Assembly: GCF_022376445.1 (NCBI RefSeq)
Contig: NW_025955064.1
Location: 1 to 64,000, forward strand
Direction: 5' to 3'
Source: Fomitopsis serialis
Lineage: Eukaryota > Basidiomycota > Agaricomycetes > Polyporales > Fomitopsidaceae
Length of the DNA stretch: 64,000 nucleotides
Translations under genes and position numbers: made by a program
Part shown: piece by piece, positions 1-12,420 of the stretch
Position numbering within the stretch: the first letter of the stretch is position 1
How the letters are laid out: the number at the start of each line of letters is the position of its first letter
The notes under the pieces: model-generated
Database searches by the model: none
What the model was told of the DNA's origin: nothing
The model's input: only the letters and a program-made list of their open reading frames with translations

Positions 1-3000
1 CTTGTGTTTCCCACCATAGGCGCAAAGGCGGAGACATACATGACAGCAATTCTGTCCTCGGCTCTGAGCCAATTCTCATCTGCGCGTGATCTCACCGCCG
101 CCGCCGCCGAGTGTATATAGGCACACAAATGCGAGATGTAGTTCCGCCGGCCATGACAGTTGGAACGGTGATCTAGGCGAGCAGACACTTTCATGTTCTG
201 TACCTACCGGTACCTTGCGATGGCGTCACCGTTTCTCGACACAGCCCTTCGCGTCGGCAACTTGAAGCTCGCATCAGGCACTGCGAGTCACTGCGGCGTT
301 GTCCGCATGACCGTCCCTACTTCCCGTCGATCGTCAGGGAGCCGACGAGTGCAGTATTGGTACAGACCAATCACTTTTTAGCCCCGTTTGTTAGCCCCGT
401 TTGCGACGACAGGCGCTGCGTAATGTGTGGCTGGTCACTCTGAGTAACGTCGCCGATTGGTAGCCATTGATTATGAAGGTTTTCCGGAGCTCCCGAGCAG
501 TGTCTGTCGAGGACAGCGCTTGTACGACGCTGTTCGGTTTGTTTCCTGGATGTGGCATGCCTGATTTTCATGACGGCGTCGTGCTCGAAGACATGATGGT
601 GCATGGAAGTGCTGTCGGCGAGCGGCCAACGACTATCGCATCATCTAACTGGTGTACAGGGTGCCTGACGCCCCGCCTCCCCGCGTCATTGTCGGGTTGC
701 CAGTGTACGGCAAGTCTGCAGTCCCATTCGTGAACGAAACCAAATGCTGCACCCGCCTGCAATACAGTGTGACCAACTGTGCACGGGCAATTGCGTCTCG
801 TAACGATTTTGCGCACACACAAGTTGACGTGAATAGAGGGAGATGATCATCAGTACTAAACTCTTCCGCAGTATCTACACAGTGTCCGTGCGAAGCCCAG
901 TATCTCGCAACAGACCCTGTCGGTCTGTGAGCAGCTGCTGACCGTGACGATCCCAGTCAGCGATGCCGTGCTAGGCCATGTAGATGATGGGTGTCAGCGC
1001 GAGATGCCCATGTACAATGGTGTGCAAGTCGGGCGGAATACGCAGGCGACTCGATCGTGATCGGTATGAGTCTCGAAACACACAAAACCGCGTCACGATG
1101 TCACAGTGTTCAAGTTCAGAACAACGAGGGATGGATCAGCAAAGTGGTCTGCGGCCTGTGTGCATGGAGTACAGGTGAGTGTTGCGTCGACAAGGGTCTC
1201 GCATTCGCCGTCCGCATGAAATGGCCAACTGCGATATGCATGCCACGACGAGGTCCCAGTAAGTACTGCGTACCATCCCGTTCTGTTTTTGACAGCACGG
1301 CAGGACGTCGCTGACTCGTTGTCAGCCATTCCCGTGTCTTTCACACATCGAGGTCGGTACGCAAGACATGGATGTCAGTACCGACCGATTCTACATCAAT
1401 CGTCGCCAGACTCATATCATGCTCAATTCTGTGCAATAGTGCTTGCGTTTGCCTCGATAGCTCTGTGTCCATGACGTCTAAGCTGTCGGTCTGCATACTC
1501 CTCGGCGCGGCTCCGCAAAGCGAGGGAAATTCAGCGAGGCTTGAAGCAGATGGTCGGTGTCGAATCCCAGCAGGATCGAAGCATCGGTGAGTCCCCCGTA
1601 CCCCCATACATCCTAGTTCATCATACATTGCCTCGGAGCCTTGGCAGGAAACCCGGTGCGCCGTTTTGTCGATTTCGAACCGTTTCGTGACCGTCAAGAC
1701 CCGAATGGTAAGCTTAGCTGATGATAACACTCGACGTCACCGCTAAGTCGGTGACCTTACCGAACACAATGTGACTCCGAGTCGGCTTGTACACGAGAGC
1801 CGGGATCGTAATCTACAGGTGTGTAGTCACTTCAAGTGCGCGGCCTGTTTCATGGTCCCGCGGTTGACCCTCGAAAGCCCACTGGCGTGTTGATACTCGC
1901 AGACTGAACGAAACCAGTCACTCGATGACAGAACCACGATATGTTCTTTGTTCACAGGGGCGTTGGATGGGTATTTTCAGTGTCGAGCCGGTCGGATGTC
2001 GTGGATAACTCGTCGCCTGCAACATCGGTAATACGGAGAACGCGTGAACGTCGACGTATAGCCGACCGAATAGATCGCCTGGGCACGCATTGGGCTTGCC
2101 ACTATCGACACTCGTGCTTTGCCCGGTCCTATGCTTCGACGTCCCCATTGTCCTTGACGGCTCCGTCACCCGGCTAGGCCACTGCCAACTCGTGAACTAT
2201 GCGACCTGATCCGCAAGGTGGACTCTGGAAACGATATGGTTTGAGTGCACAGGTATGTACATAATCGGACAACGTTCGACTGTCTGTTTCTGGGTCCCTC
2301 CGCTGCTCATCGGCGAGTCGCCCATCTCTCCTGCGAAGTCATGCAACGAATAGCTCTACGCATCGACCTCTTGACAAAGAATTCCGCGCCGCGCCGCGGC
2401 CATGGCGACAGGTGTTCTTGTGGGTGGTGGACCATCCGACGAGTGCCCTGGCTGTTCTCAAGCCTTTCTGATGGCCCAGGGCGCTGCGGTCGTCAAGGAG
2501 GGCCGCATACTCGGTCAGGAAGTGTGTCACAACGCACAGGTGCGTGATACCCTCATCACACACGGCCTGTTGCCTGGCTCGCTGACGCTCGAACACCCGC
2601 AGACGAACACTCGCTGAGAAGCGCACGAGGTGCATGGAGGGCCGATGGTAGAGTGGCGAAGGTCACTGGATTCATCCAGCAGCAACGAGGACGTGCTCGC
2701 ACCACGTCTCTGGGTGTGGATGGAAGCCGTCGCCGTCACGTACCGATCCACAGCTCGCTCAGCACGGCCTGTCCACGGAATATCGTAGGCGAAGGCCGCC
2801 ACGTTTCACGTCCGCCAAGTATCATAGACAGCTCGAATATATCTATTTGCTGCGACACTATGTACATGGATTCTTGCCCTACGTGAAGCAGCCTGTACGA
2901 CGTGCCTGTCGTCGCTGACGACACCAACTGTCTATGCGGCGGGGACTCGGATTGCAGCCGTACGAAGGCAGGACACACCGTGACCGATGCAGTAGATACC

Positions 3001-5572
3001 AATGCCAATGCGTCCGTCGCATGCGCAGCTGACCGTTGTGTGAGGGCGGGGCACTGTGGGACAGCTCGAGTAGCCTGTGCCAACGGCTCCAGCACTGTTC
3101 GAAGCCCTCCGAAGTCGCGCCCCGCATCACAGCTCCCGCCCCCGCGTACTGCCCACGCCGCCCCGCACGTCCCCGCCATCCGATCCGCCGGAAGAGAATG
3201 CGTCAGTATCAGAAAACACCGTGACGGCACTCACCTCGTTGCGGCCACTCACCGGCGGCGGTCCATGGACGTGCTCGTCCTCGGATGCCTCGATGCGGGC
3301 ACCGTGTCTGTCCGGCGGACGAGCGGACGAGCGGGCTGCCTGATTCGCTGACGGAGCGTGCCGACGCCCGCGGAGGGACGCGAGCGTGACTCGACGAGCT
3401 CGGAGGCGAGCACCCTCCTTCGCAGGCTGGACACGAGGAGAGCGTGCCGCGCGGAATGGAAGGGACACGCATGCGCTCTCGCACGTCGATGCTGCACGGA
3501 ATCCCGATCGTACGCCTTCTTTCCGGCTCGCCAGCGCGCACCGTAATGCACTCTGTCGAGACATGCATGCCCGGTGGACATGCCCTCGCGCCGTCCGCCT
3601 TCGGGTTGCTTTGCGCACCGGCGAATCTGAGTGAACTCACCACGCCGTCCAAGAGGACCGCATACGTCTCCTGCAAAACCCACAAAGAATTCCCTCGCGG
3701 CCGATCTTTGGTGAGGAACGTTCACGAGCCGTGCCCGATCAACGCGTACATACCACCCGCCCGCCGGACCATCGAGCGTGGACCCGTACACCGCGCCGGT
3801 GGCGATGGGAAGGCTGTCAATACCCACGGCAGGCATGGTACGATGTTCGCTTCCGCGGACATCGTGCACCGGAAAGGCGACGGCGACTTGGCCGCTGGCT
3901 GCCGAGCAACCCACTGCGAGCGATCGCGAGGTATAAAGCTGGGAGCTGTAGACGGAGGAGGACATCGGTGAGTCGGTTTTCTGACCGCATCGAAAGGGAA
4001 CGTACTAACTCTGCGGCACTCGCAGCCTCGCTCGCGCTGTGGGCGTGCCCGGTGACGGCGACGGGCCCTATGAGGATGCGCAGGACGTTGACTGGTGGGC
4101 GTCGTCGGCAGTCGCGATGATGGGAACAGGTAAGCCGTCTATGGTCTGGCCGCGGTGGTGGGACTTGCTGACGACGAGTGCCCTAGGGCGCTGCTGGGTT
4201 CTTGCGACGGCCGGTGGACTTGCAGCGAACGGGAGCTTCGTGGACGGCTGCGGAGGAGTAGGACAAGGGGTGAGTGAGGGCGCACGTCGCAATGCTTGTG
4301 TCCGCACGGTGATGTGCCGCGATGCGGCACGAGCGAAAGGCTCGTAGGTGCGGCTCTGAGTGACCGCCGATGCGTGCGCTGTAGTAGTGAGTGCTTGTAC
4401 GTAGATCCGCGTGGACCCACTGACCTGCGCCGCGTGCCGCATGCATGCCGCCTAGGCACGAGGCGTGTTCGTCGCAGTGGCGGCGAGGCCGGTGCAGTAC
4501 TGGTGGTGGGCGCTTGTACACAGAGCAGACCGTTTCGTGCGTCGTGCTCCGCGATCCGTGGGCCATCCGTTGGCTGTAGAGTGAGAGATCGTCCTGGGAG
4601 CCGCCTGCGCGCTGCGCTGTGTTGTTCCCGGTGCCTAGACGAGAGTATCGCCGGTTTCACGTGGCCCAGCACTTGTGGTACGCACAACGGTCGATCTGTG
4701 CTACGCGCCAAGTCGACCGACAGTTGCGGTATGCACCCGCACGTCGGGAGGGACGCGAGAAGGCCATGCATGGTGGAGAGGACCGCGGGTGCTCTGGGGA
4801 GCGTCGCACAGAACGTCGTGTAGCGAGCCGTCCCGGGCATCGTTTTGGTCTGAACGAGTTGCAGGGGCCTCGTACGATGCTGGCGTATCGTTTGGCATCG
4901 TCCCGGCGCGTGACACGCGATGCGTTGGGGACGGGGGAAGGCGGGAGCAGGTCGGCGGCGGGGACTGAGGAGGCGCTGTTTCTGGATGAATGCGCGCGAT
5001 CAGAGAGAAAGACACAAACTGACCTCGGGCGAGCCAGAATGACGCAGAAGGGGGCGTTGGCGGTGTCGACAGACTCGTCTCGGCTATGCGCATCAGGACA
5101 GAGCGGCGGAGGGGCGGGCGGAAAGGGCGGGGCGACGAGAGAGACGGCGGAGGGACGGCAGACAGCAGCGAGGGGACGAGAGCGAGCGAGCACAGACAGC
5201 GCAGCGAAGAGGTGTTGACACTGTTGAGCTATCGAGACGGACAGGGCGGAGAGAGCGTTTGCGGGCGCTTGCAGCAGCATCATGGATGCAGCGCGAGCGG
5301 CGTGAGTGGGCTGAGCAGCTGCGGGGCGGAGGCAGCGGGGCACGCGAGGTGCAGACCTGGGCAAGACGGCATCCTGCGAACGCAGCGAGGACAGCGCAAG
5401 CCTAGTGCGTGAAGGATACAGTAGCCGGCAAAGACAGACGAACTCAAGAACGCGCTTATGTACGTTTCCTGATTTAGCTGTATTTGGTACGGTACCCGAC
5501 GCGCTGGGCGCTTAGCGTTCCGTCGCGCAGTCAGTAGGCTGGCGCTCGTTGTGCGACTCATCCACCACGGTC
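1..5572. other. Part of the unit without a callable gene (copy 1, right side)
   Basis: Open frames here are short, overlap on both strands and are rich in Arg, Ser and Cys, as expected of GC-rich non-coding or decayed DNA. A few pieces look more protein-like. On the minus strand these include the reading around 3127-3300, an acidic Ser/Gly-rich tail ending at 3127, and short exon-like blocks at 3640-3900 with GTATGT and GTGAGT donors. On the plus strand a textbook intron (GTGAGT, TACTAAC, CAG) lies at about 3967-4025. I could not join these into a gene. A 13-base direct repeat sits at 378-403, and a hairpin with 7-base arms at 4314-4330. The same content recurs at 12961-18517 and 25669-31236. 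Confidence 0.55.
4980..5300 (+). promoter_or_regulatory. Purine-rich promoter-like tract upstream of the IMD-type gene
   Basis: For about 300 bases the plus strand is strongly biased to G and A (runs such as GGCGGAGGGGCGGGCGG). It ends roughly 270 bases before the start codon at 5573. Equivalent tracts precede the starts at 18518 and 31237. Strand-asymmetric tracts of this sort are common in fungal promoters. No TATA box or mapped start site can be assigned from sequence alone. Confidence 0.35.
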
Positions 5573-7503
5573 ATGTCCTCCGGTGCACTCAACGAGCCTA
5601 TTGCGGATAGGGAGTCTATTCACAAGTCGTGCAGGTCGCTCGAAGCCGTTGTCAACGTGCTCAATGACTACTGCGAGGCCGCAAATGCGATCCTAACTCT
5701 GCAGCGGAAGCTCGTCAAGGCCTTGCGAGATGCGGCGGCGGCGAAGTGTGTGCCTGAGATACCAGGTACGGGAACCAAGCAACGAGACGTTAAATCGCTG
5801 AATGGTGCCCTAGCGAACGCGCTGAACGTGAGCGCGACCATCTTCGACACGCTCTGCGAAGTGGACGCAAAGTTCGTCAAGCTCGCCGACAAGGAGTGCG
5901 ACGCGGTCAGTGCGGAGGTCAAGAAATGGTTCAAGAAGCTCGCTGTGAGTGCTCTGCATGTATGCGCCAAAGTGCTGGCCTTACGGCGGTCCGTCAGAAA
6001 GAAGAGCGTGCGTACGACGATCGCCTCGCCAACGCCAACGCCAAGCTCAAGCAAGCCGGGCAACTGTACGAGAAGAAGGCCAAGAAGAACCCGCAGGACG
6101 CGGCCGACGAGCATGCGCGTTACATGAACATCCTGACCACTCTGGGCCCCGAGATCAACCAGGAGAAGTAGTCAGTACCTCTGTCATTCGCACTTGTTAC
6201 CGTCACTCACCCCCGGTCAGCAATCACTCGCTTATGGTGACGCGTAGGCATCACTCGACGATACACAGCTTGGCCGCCAGTCTCTCTCGCGTGGCGGACG
6301 CAGAATGGCTTCGTTCCTGCGAGGGCGTGCGACGCTCTGCTCCTACCATCGGACAGCTCGGCGAATGGCGCGTCTACTGCGAGGGTGGATGGTCAGGCCC
6401 GCTGCCTGCAGACCTACCGAACGACGAGGCTCCTGATCGTCCCGACCGCTCTGTGACGCCGATTGCCCAAGGACGCGCCGTGACACCGAGCATGGAAAAG
6501 TCGCCGCAAGGTCCCAGTACTCCGATGTTGGAGAAGCCTGCGCCCGAATATTCATCGCGTCGTCCGAGCGAGCAGGAGACAGATGCATCTTCACGAGCCG
6601 TCACGCCGTCCACGACTCGTCACCCGCTCCGCCGCAGTATCACCCTGCGAAGACGATAGCTGATGACTCTGTCAGGTCCCTGGCATCTCTGTCGTCCTTC
6701 CCCTCACCGCCTACACATTTCCCTATGCCACCTCTTGCGAAGGCCGAGGCTAGCTCTCCGGTGAAGGAGACGAGGCCCGAGTCCCCTCGCGGACCACGTA
6801 CACCATCTGAAATTCTCTTCCAGCGCAGGACAGAGTCACCTATCCCGCTCGCGCCGTCCGAGACATCACGCCCCCTACCATCCCCCGCCGCTCCACGCGC
6901 CGAACCTGCTGCCATTGCTACATCGGTTCCTGTTGAGACAAATGGCAAGGCCGTCGACGGGAACGCTACGCAGCAGGGATCAGATTCGCAGCACTCGATG
7001 CGCGGAGTCGGAGAGTCGAGATTGCACGAGCGGCGTGAGGCAAAGACCCCGTCCCCAGTGCTTACGCGCGCTGCGAGCAAGAAGATCAAGTTTGAGAGTG
7101 CAGCAGTTCATCAGGTCCGACTAGTTCGATCAGTGGATCTTCGCAAGGCGGCGACCATGTTGACGACGGTGAATTCGGCGCCCTCAGACCTAGGGAAGAA
7201 AAGCGGCCGCGACAAGGTGGACCGTGACGCGCGACCTCGCAGCCGACGAGCGACGCATGAGCACGCAGCGTAGTGGCGCCTGCGTGATCGATACCGGATA
7301 GTACGCTCGCTACCATGCTGCCACGGGTGCTGCACGACCGCGATCTCCTGACAGCCCGAACACCTACGTCGCCTCGTAAGGGCCAAGGTCACCGACGAGC
7401 GTCTAAGACGCGACATACAGCCATCGACGCTGCCCGACTCCCGCCCCACCTCCCCGCGCAGACCGCCGTCGCTGTCGATGGATACTCGCGATACTCAGAC
7501 GAG
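5573..7503 (+). pseudogene. Truncated IMD/I-BAR-like gene, copy 1
   Basis: Exon 1 (5573-5944), exon 2 (5998-6167) and the start of exon 3 (from 6221) match the intact gene at 31237 almost codon for codon, with the same introns. One C is missing at about 6610 relative to copy 3, which shifts the frame and gives a stop at 6659. More small deletions follow, and they become dense after 7200. Homology reaches about 170 bases into exon 4 (to about 7497) and then stops at the unit junction, so the coiled coil and C-terminal half are absent. The BAR-like region itself is still open, so a short product of about 330 aa is conceivable, but I call it a decayed or mis-assembled copy. Confidence 0.8.
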
Positions 7504-7983
7504 TATGGTACGAGCCTAATAGACCGAGAGGTGGGCGTGTGAGCGTGGCGTGGGGGCGGGGCGGGGATCGTCGCACGGCGGGCGTGGGGGTTTACGTGCG
7601 AGCGCAGGGATTGGCTGAGGGCAAAACGCAACTGGCGCAGCAAGTCCAAAACACGTCCTTTTTTTGGGCATAGTTTCGCCTCCCCGCAGGGAGCTCATCA
7701 ATTATGGTGTGCTGAATTTTTTCGTAGATCACGCAAACGGGCCCCAGTATGTACATCGGTGCTAACGAAAAAAGCGTCCCCCCTCTCTGCCGTCACTCGC
7801 GGCGACGGCTGGTCCCTCCCCTCCATCTCAATGGCAGTCGGCGGCCTGGGAACACACAGCAAGGCGAGTACCGTACCAGGTGAGTGCCCGTGCAAGGTCG
7901 TCGCGGCCGCCTGAGGCTGTACGCCCTTGGAGCAGCTGCGGTCAGTCGCTGTCGCACAGTAGCTACGTATCGAATATATCTCG

Positions 7984-8091
7984 TCACCGCTGTGCGATGA
8001 CCGTGGGCTGGCTGTTCAGGTTGTCAATAATGGAGCCCTGAACATTGACAAAGTTGCACTCACCGTATCGGCAGATAACGTGCATCGCCAT
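7984..8091 (-). other. Small open frame of 35 codons, unassigned (repeated at about 20688-20795)
   Basis: The frame runs from an ATG at 8091 to a TGA at 7984. Its product is rich in Asn, Ile, Val and Gln, unlike the Arg/Ser-rich readings around it, and includes the stretch NFVNVQGSIIDNLNSQPTV. It is unbroken in both copies that cover it. It could be an exon of a larger minus-strand gene or chance. I recognise no family with certainty. Confidence 0.2.
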
Positions 8092-11000
8092 TCGCACCAC
8101 ACAGCGCGAACGTCGTGGAAGGCAATCTGCCACGCGCTGTCCCTCATAGCCCCGTCCTTGTCAGGACGGGCTCGCCGTTGTCAGTGACCGACAGAGCAGG
8201 CACGAAGAGGCTGACTCACGCTGAATGGTGATCCATCATCCTGCGCATCCCGGTAACGGACTGCACACGACGCTTCGAGGATGTGCAGCACAGTCGGGCT
8301 GGAATCGGGGGACTTGGCACAGATAGTGCTCTTTGAAGATGTGGATTCACGGGTCCGGTGGAAGGCCTTCTTGATGCTTGACATGGGTATCGATGGAGCG
8401 AGCAGAAAGTGGGTATGGACGGGCCGGCGCTGAGCCTTGTGTCGCTCGCCGGACGTCGTTATGTCCGTACCACGCTCGACCTTGATGGTCGGGCCATAAC
8501 GTTTGACACGGAGCCCCGCGAATGAAGCGGATAGCAGAGGTGCGGACCAGGTCTGCGGGGCGCAACGCCACGTCGGCCATGAGCCATGAGCATCAGTACT
8601 GGTCTTGGGTCGACGACGTACCCGAGACGTCGCTCGCCGGACGTCGATCTGTATATACATCGCCGTTCCGGGTACCGTGAAGGGCGCATGCGAACGTGTA
8701 TGGGGCTGGCGAAGGTCTTCTCCAAAGTTGGTATGTCGCCTGTGTGTCTCGGCGGGCGCGTCATTATAGATTGTGACACACTATATTCGCATGAGTACTT
8801 ACGAGAGGATGGCCATGAGCACTTGAGTGTACCCTCAAAGGTACGAAGGATTTGTTGCCTTGACATACTCACCACGTGTCTCATGCTCGTTGTGTGTCGA
8901 TCCATGTAGACGGTATCGTCGGACGCTGTCGCCCACTCGCGGGTTGGCTGCATGATGGTGTCTATCAGGTAGCCAGAGTACTGGCAGCGCTACCGCGCTG
9001 CTCCTTGGCGATCCGAGTCGACGCATGAATGAGTAGACGTGGACAGCAGACGCTGTCCAGTGTAGTAGTCAGTCGGTGTCAATACACGTTGATACAGTCA
9101 TCTACGCACCATGACGGGCACCCCGCTCGCGGGAAGACGATCCATATATATATTGCCATGCACGGTTGACTCAGGCCGGGCATCGTCGCGGAGGAACATA
9201 GGACAGACCGCGCCGAAAGACCTATCCGTTGCATGCTGGTATCAGCAGAGGAAGACCAACACGAAAACACACTGCCCACCTCGTTCCATTATCCTCACAG
9301 GCAGTAACACCTCACGAATGAATGAAAGGGGCCCGGAATAGCTTGTTGCCCTTCGGTTGGTCCTTCTAGCGGATGCAATGTGATGTCACGGTGCATGAGC
9401 ACCGCTCAACCTCGGACTCGTAGATGTCTGTGCGACGTCGCTCGCACCGTGATATAATTGTTCATTCATCCGCTCGTAACTTACGCAGCCATATACATGT
9501 TCCCGGAGTCACCCACCGTACCAGTCATGTTTGAGAATGAACAGAGTCCGCAATACAGAAGATCACTCGCCCCCCGACAGATACTCGGTGTACTATTGGG
9601 GCACAGACTCGCTAAGCTTACCTCAAAGGGCATTCGGCGTCGACGCCGGGAACCAGCAACCTTCGCTACCGACAGAGCGTGCACGTCTCTGATCACATCA
9701 TATTTATAATGCATGCCTATCAGTCGAACGAATGTAACTGAGTGCGGAGTGGTCAGTACACTCGGAATCAAGCCGCGGCAAGGCACCTACTTTAGTGTAA
9801 ATATGACACACGATACTCCCTGACTCGACGTGGCGGATGCTCATCTATCCATAACCGGTCAATGATCAATGTCTTTGGACGGTTCGCACACGTGCGGCCA
9901 ACGTACCTGTCATAGCCAGCTTGTCACGCAGCTTGTCCACTCGGCAGACAGAATGCTTCGGTCAATTTGACGGCGACGGGTCCATGGGTCAACTGCACAT
10001 TTGCACGCATGCAACGACTCGACTGAGCCGCGTGCTCATGCCCCGGCACATGTCTGTCTCTGTCAGTACGTCTCACGCAGACAAGCTTTAAAGCAACCCA
10101 CCCACTGGCAGAGACGCAGCATGAGTCTACGCACGTCATGAGATTCCGAATCTGATGCATACCGTGCCGACAATATTGGTGCAGACTTACCATATGGTCA
10201 TGCGTAGGGCCAGTCCCACTGGCAATCGAGTCAATGTCCTGTCTTCAAAGCTTCACGGCGCCAACGAACGTTGAGGCCTGCAGTACTGCTGAGTATTACA
10301 CCGATCGAGCAACTCGGCGGAGTGACAGCACTCACTTACTGGTATATGGAGCACGTCGCGCGCGTGCGCTTCATTGAAGCTTGACTCAGGCCGTAGTAGC
10401 TGCTCTCCAGGTTTCATGGACAGTTAGGGTTCATCGCGCAGGGACACAGATACGTACACAAACCTACTTGTATTGAGCCACCAGGATTGGGCCGACTTGG
10501 AGTTGAGCCTGACTTGTGCGCAGCTTGAGACTATAAGTCACTCGGAGCATCCTGCCAACGCACGACCATTTGAACGGTGAGCGTCTGATGTTCTATATTG
10601 GGAAGACGGTACTTACTTAAAGCGGCTCGTACGAGCCCTCGGGCTCTCCGTGACTAGCACATTTGACGTGAGCTCGCAGCCTCTGCTGTTGGAAAAGAAA
10701 GACTCAAAGAGACAGTGAGTATGAATGCGTACACGAGCAGTAAGGAATATACTCACTAGATGCACGTTCGTCCTCAATGTTCGTGGCAGCGGTGGACCAG
10801 AGATCAGGACTCGACAGTGAAGTTGGTGAGCCCCGAGCGAACGGTCAAGCTTCAAGGCGGAGGATGTGTGTGCGCCGAATCTAGGCAGTCGACTCGGAGG
10901 TGCACGCTAGCATAGTGTGGGCATCGGGAGTGGTACGTCCTGCAATTCTACCCAGCCTATATATTCCCCGCCGTGTTCGGCTCCAGCATACATAATGCCA

Positions 11001-11991
11001 GACTTGTGTCAGAACAGCCTTGATAGCACATGTCCACATTCGCCTCGATCCTTGCCTCAAGATGGTGTCACAAATCCACGTCAACGCCACCAGAGGTTTC
11101 TTCGGATGCTAAGTGCTAAGTGCTCAGCGCTCATCAATCAATTCACGCCACAATTCTACTCCGACACCCATACACTCTGCTTCGCTCATGTCTCCCAGTT
11201 GTGCTTCAATATGACTCAGACCCAAGAATATTGAGTGGGAGATTCAACCACACAAATTCAGCATTGGGCTGTGACAGCTTAAGCAGCAACTGCAGAGAAC
11301 TCAATCACTCTTAGCCTTACTCAATGCTTGTCGACTGATGTCTTCTCAGCCATGTACCGAGCCGATTTCATCACTATCACTGGCATGGAATGATACTTAC
11401 GTGTATAGCTATCTTCGATACTGAACGTTGAACGTTGAACTCCAAGTCGGAACCTGTACATCGGAACAGGATGAATGGACATTCACGTAGTAGGCCCATC
11501 ATCCTTATCAGTCACATAACAAGTCAATGAATCACTCACAGTCTTTTGGTCACAGGTCACTTCATGGTGTCCGGCACGTAGAGCCCTGGGCTCCGACGGA
11601 AGTGCGAGGTCGGAGGGCAAGCTACTCATTATGGGAGTCTGGTGATCCTTCGGTGAGCTTTGCCAGATTTAGCGACTCGCTGTTATGGACCTGATGCAAT
11701 GGTGCTGGCATTTCAACATATTGACCTTCAAGACTGTAGTACTCGTAATAACACAGTACTGTGTCAAACGTTAGAGCCAGTTGAAGCTTCGAGCCAGAGT
11801 GAGAAGCCGGGCCGGGCCATGATACTTACCAGGTGCACTCGGATACTACTAGACGTGACCCACTTATGTAATCCTTCGTTCGTGAATAGCACCCATATGT
11901 GGAGACCCGGGCTGCGACTCAGATGCACGGCAGCAGCAGTGACATGAGTAACAGTATATAGACGAGACGGGGTACGTACACGGTCACGTCC

Positions 11992-12420
11992 TCAGAGGAG
12001 AGGAGGATCACGACGCGTGCGCCGCAAGTCGCACTTCAGAGCTTCAGCCACAAACGCCACTCTCTCCCGTTTGCTCACTCGCTCGCTGGTCGAAATGTTG
12101 ACCCCTTCTCTTGTCAGTGTATATGCGGCTGTAATGCAATTACCCAAGCCCGTCTTTCTGGCTGGAAACGAAAACACTGCGGCCCGCTCTCGGGCACCGT
12201 CGGTGTTGGCTATCCTCCGACTCTGGGCCAACCGCCACTGCATCGTCTTCGCGCTCGGCTCGTCTGCTTTAAAATCTTGCTTCGCCTTCGACAGCTCAGT
12301 CCTCTGAACGACATAATGGTCTCTGCTTCCCAGCCGTGCTCGCAACCATACGTGTGCAGTTGGAGCTGCCAACACACGTTCTCGTGGATACTCAACGAGT
12401 TCTACCAGCCACCGTGACAC
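11992..12420 (-). other. Candidate exon of 142 codons, unassigned (repeated at 24700-25128)
   Basis: This is one of the few frames in the unit with a balanced composition (Glu, Lys, Asp, Val, Ala). It is identical in both copies that cover it. The section around ERVLAAPTAHVWLRARLG followed by Arg, Thr and Lys residues loosely resembles a beta-strand-rich module such as a C2-type fold, but that is a guess. A plus-strand frame of 96 codons overlaps it, so strand is uncertain. No start or partner exons were established. Confidence 0.25.

Larger units (their letters stand above)
1..7503. repeat. Tandem 12.7-12.9 kb unit, copy 1 (right part only)
   Basis: The first bases of the window recur at 12961 and 25669, and the whole stretch aligns base for base with the later copies apart from scattered substitutions and small indels. 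Distances between equivalent points are 12.96 and 12.71 kb. The window opens inside this copy, so the array probably continues to the left. The copy ends in a broken IMD-type gene, and the next copy starts at a shared junction motif, TATGGTACGAGCCTA, at 7504. Confidence 0.93.

Noticed and set aside
2640..2710. tRNA-like stretch (GGTAGAGTGGCGAAGG)
   Set aside because: No matching acceptor stem, anticodon arm or T-arm could be drawn.
3249..3965. Minus-strand frame of 238-246 codons in the repeat unit (also at 16187-16927 and 28898-29638)
   Set aside because: It is long but Arg-rich in its second half, overlaps equally long frames on both strands and crosses plausible splice signals. Some short parts (for example ETYAVLLDGV after an acceptor) may be real exons, but the frame as a whole is not a gene I can support.
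8038..8063. A GTGAGT...TTCAG pair on the minus strand read as an intron
   Set aside because: It would be only 26 bases, too short for splicing. Read through, the frame stays open, which is how the 35-codon frame was called.
10425..10440. TTAGGG as a telomere remnant
   Set aside because: There is only a single hexamer with no tandem run.
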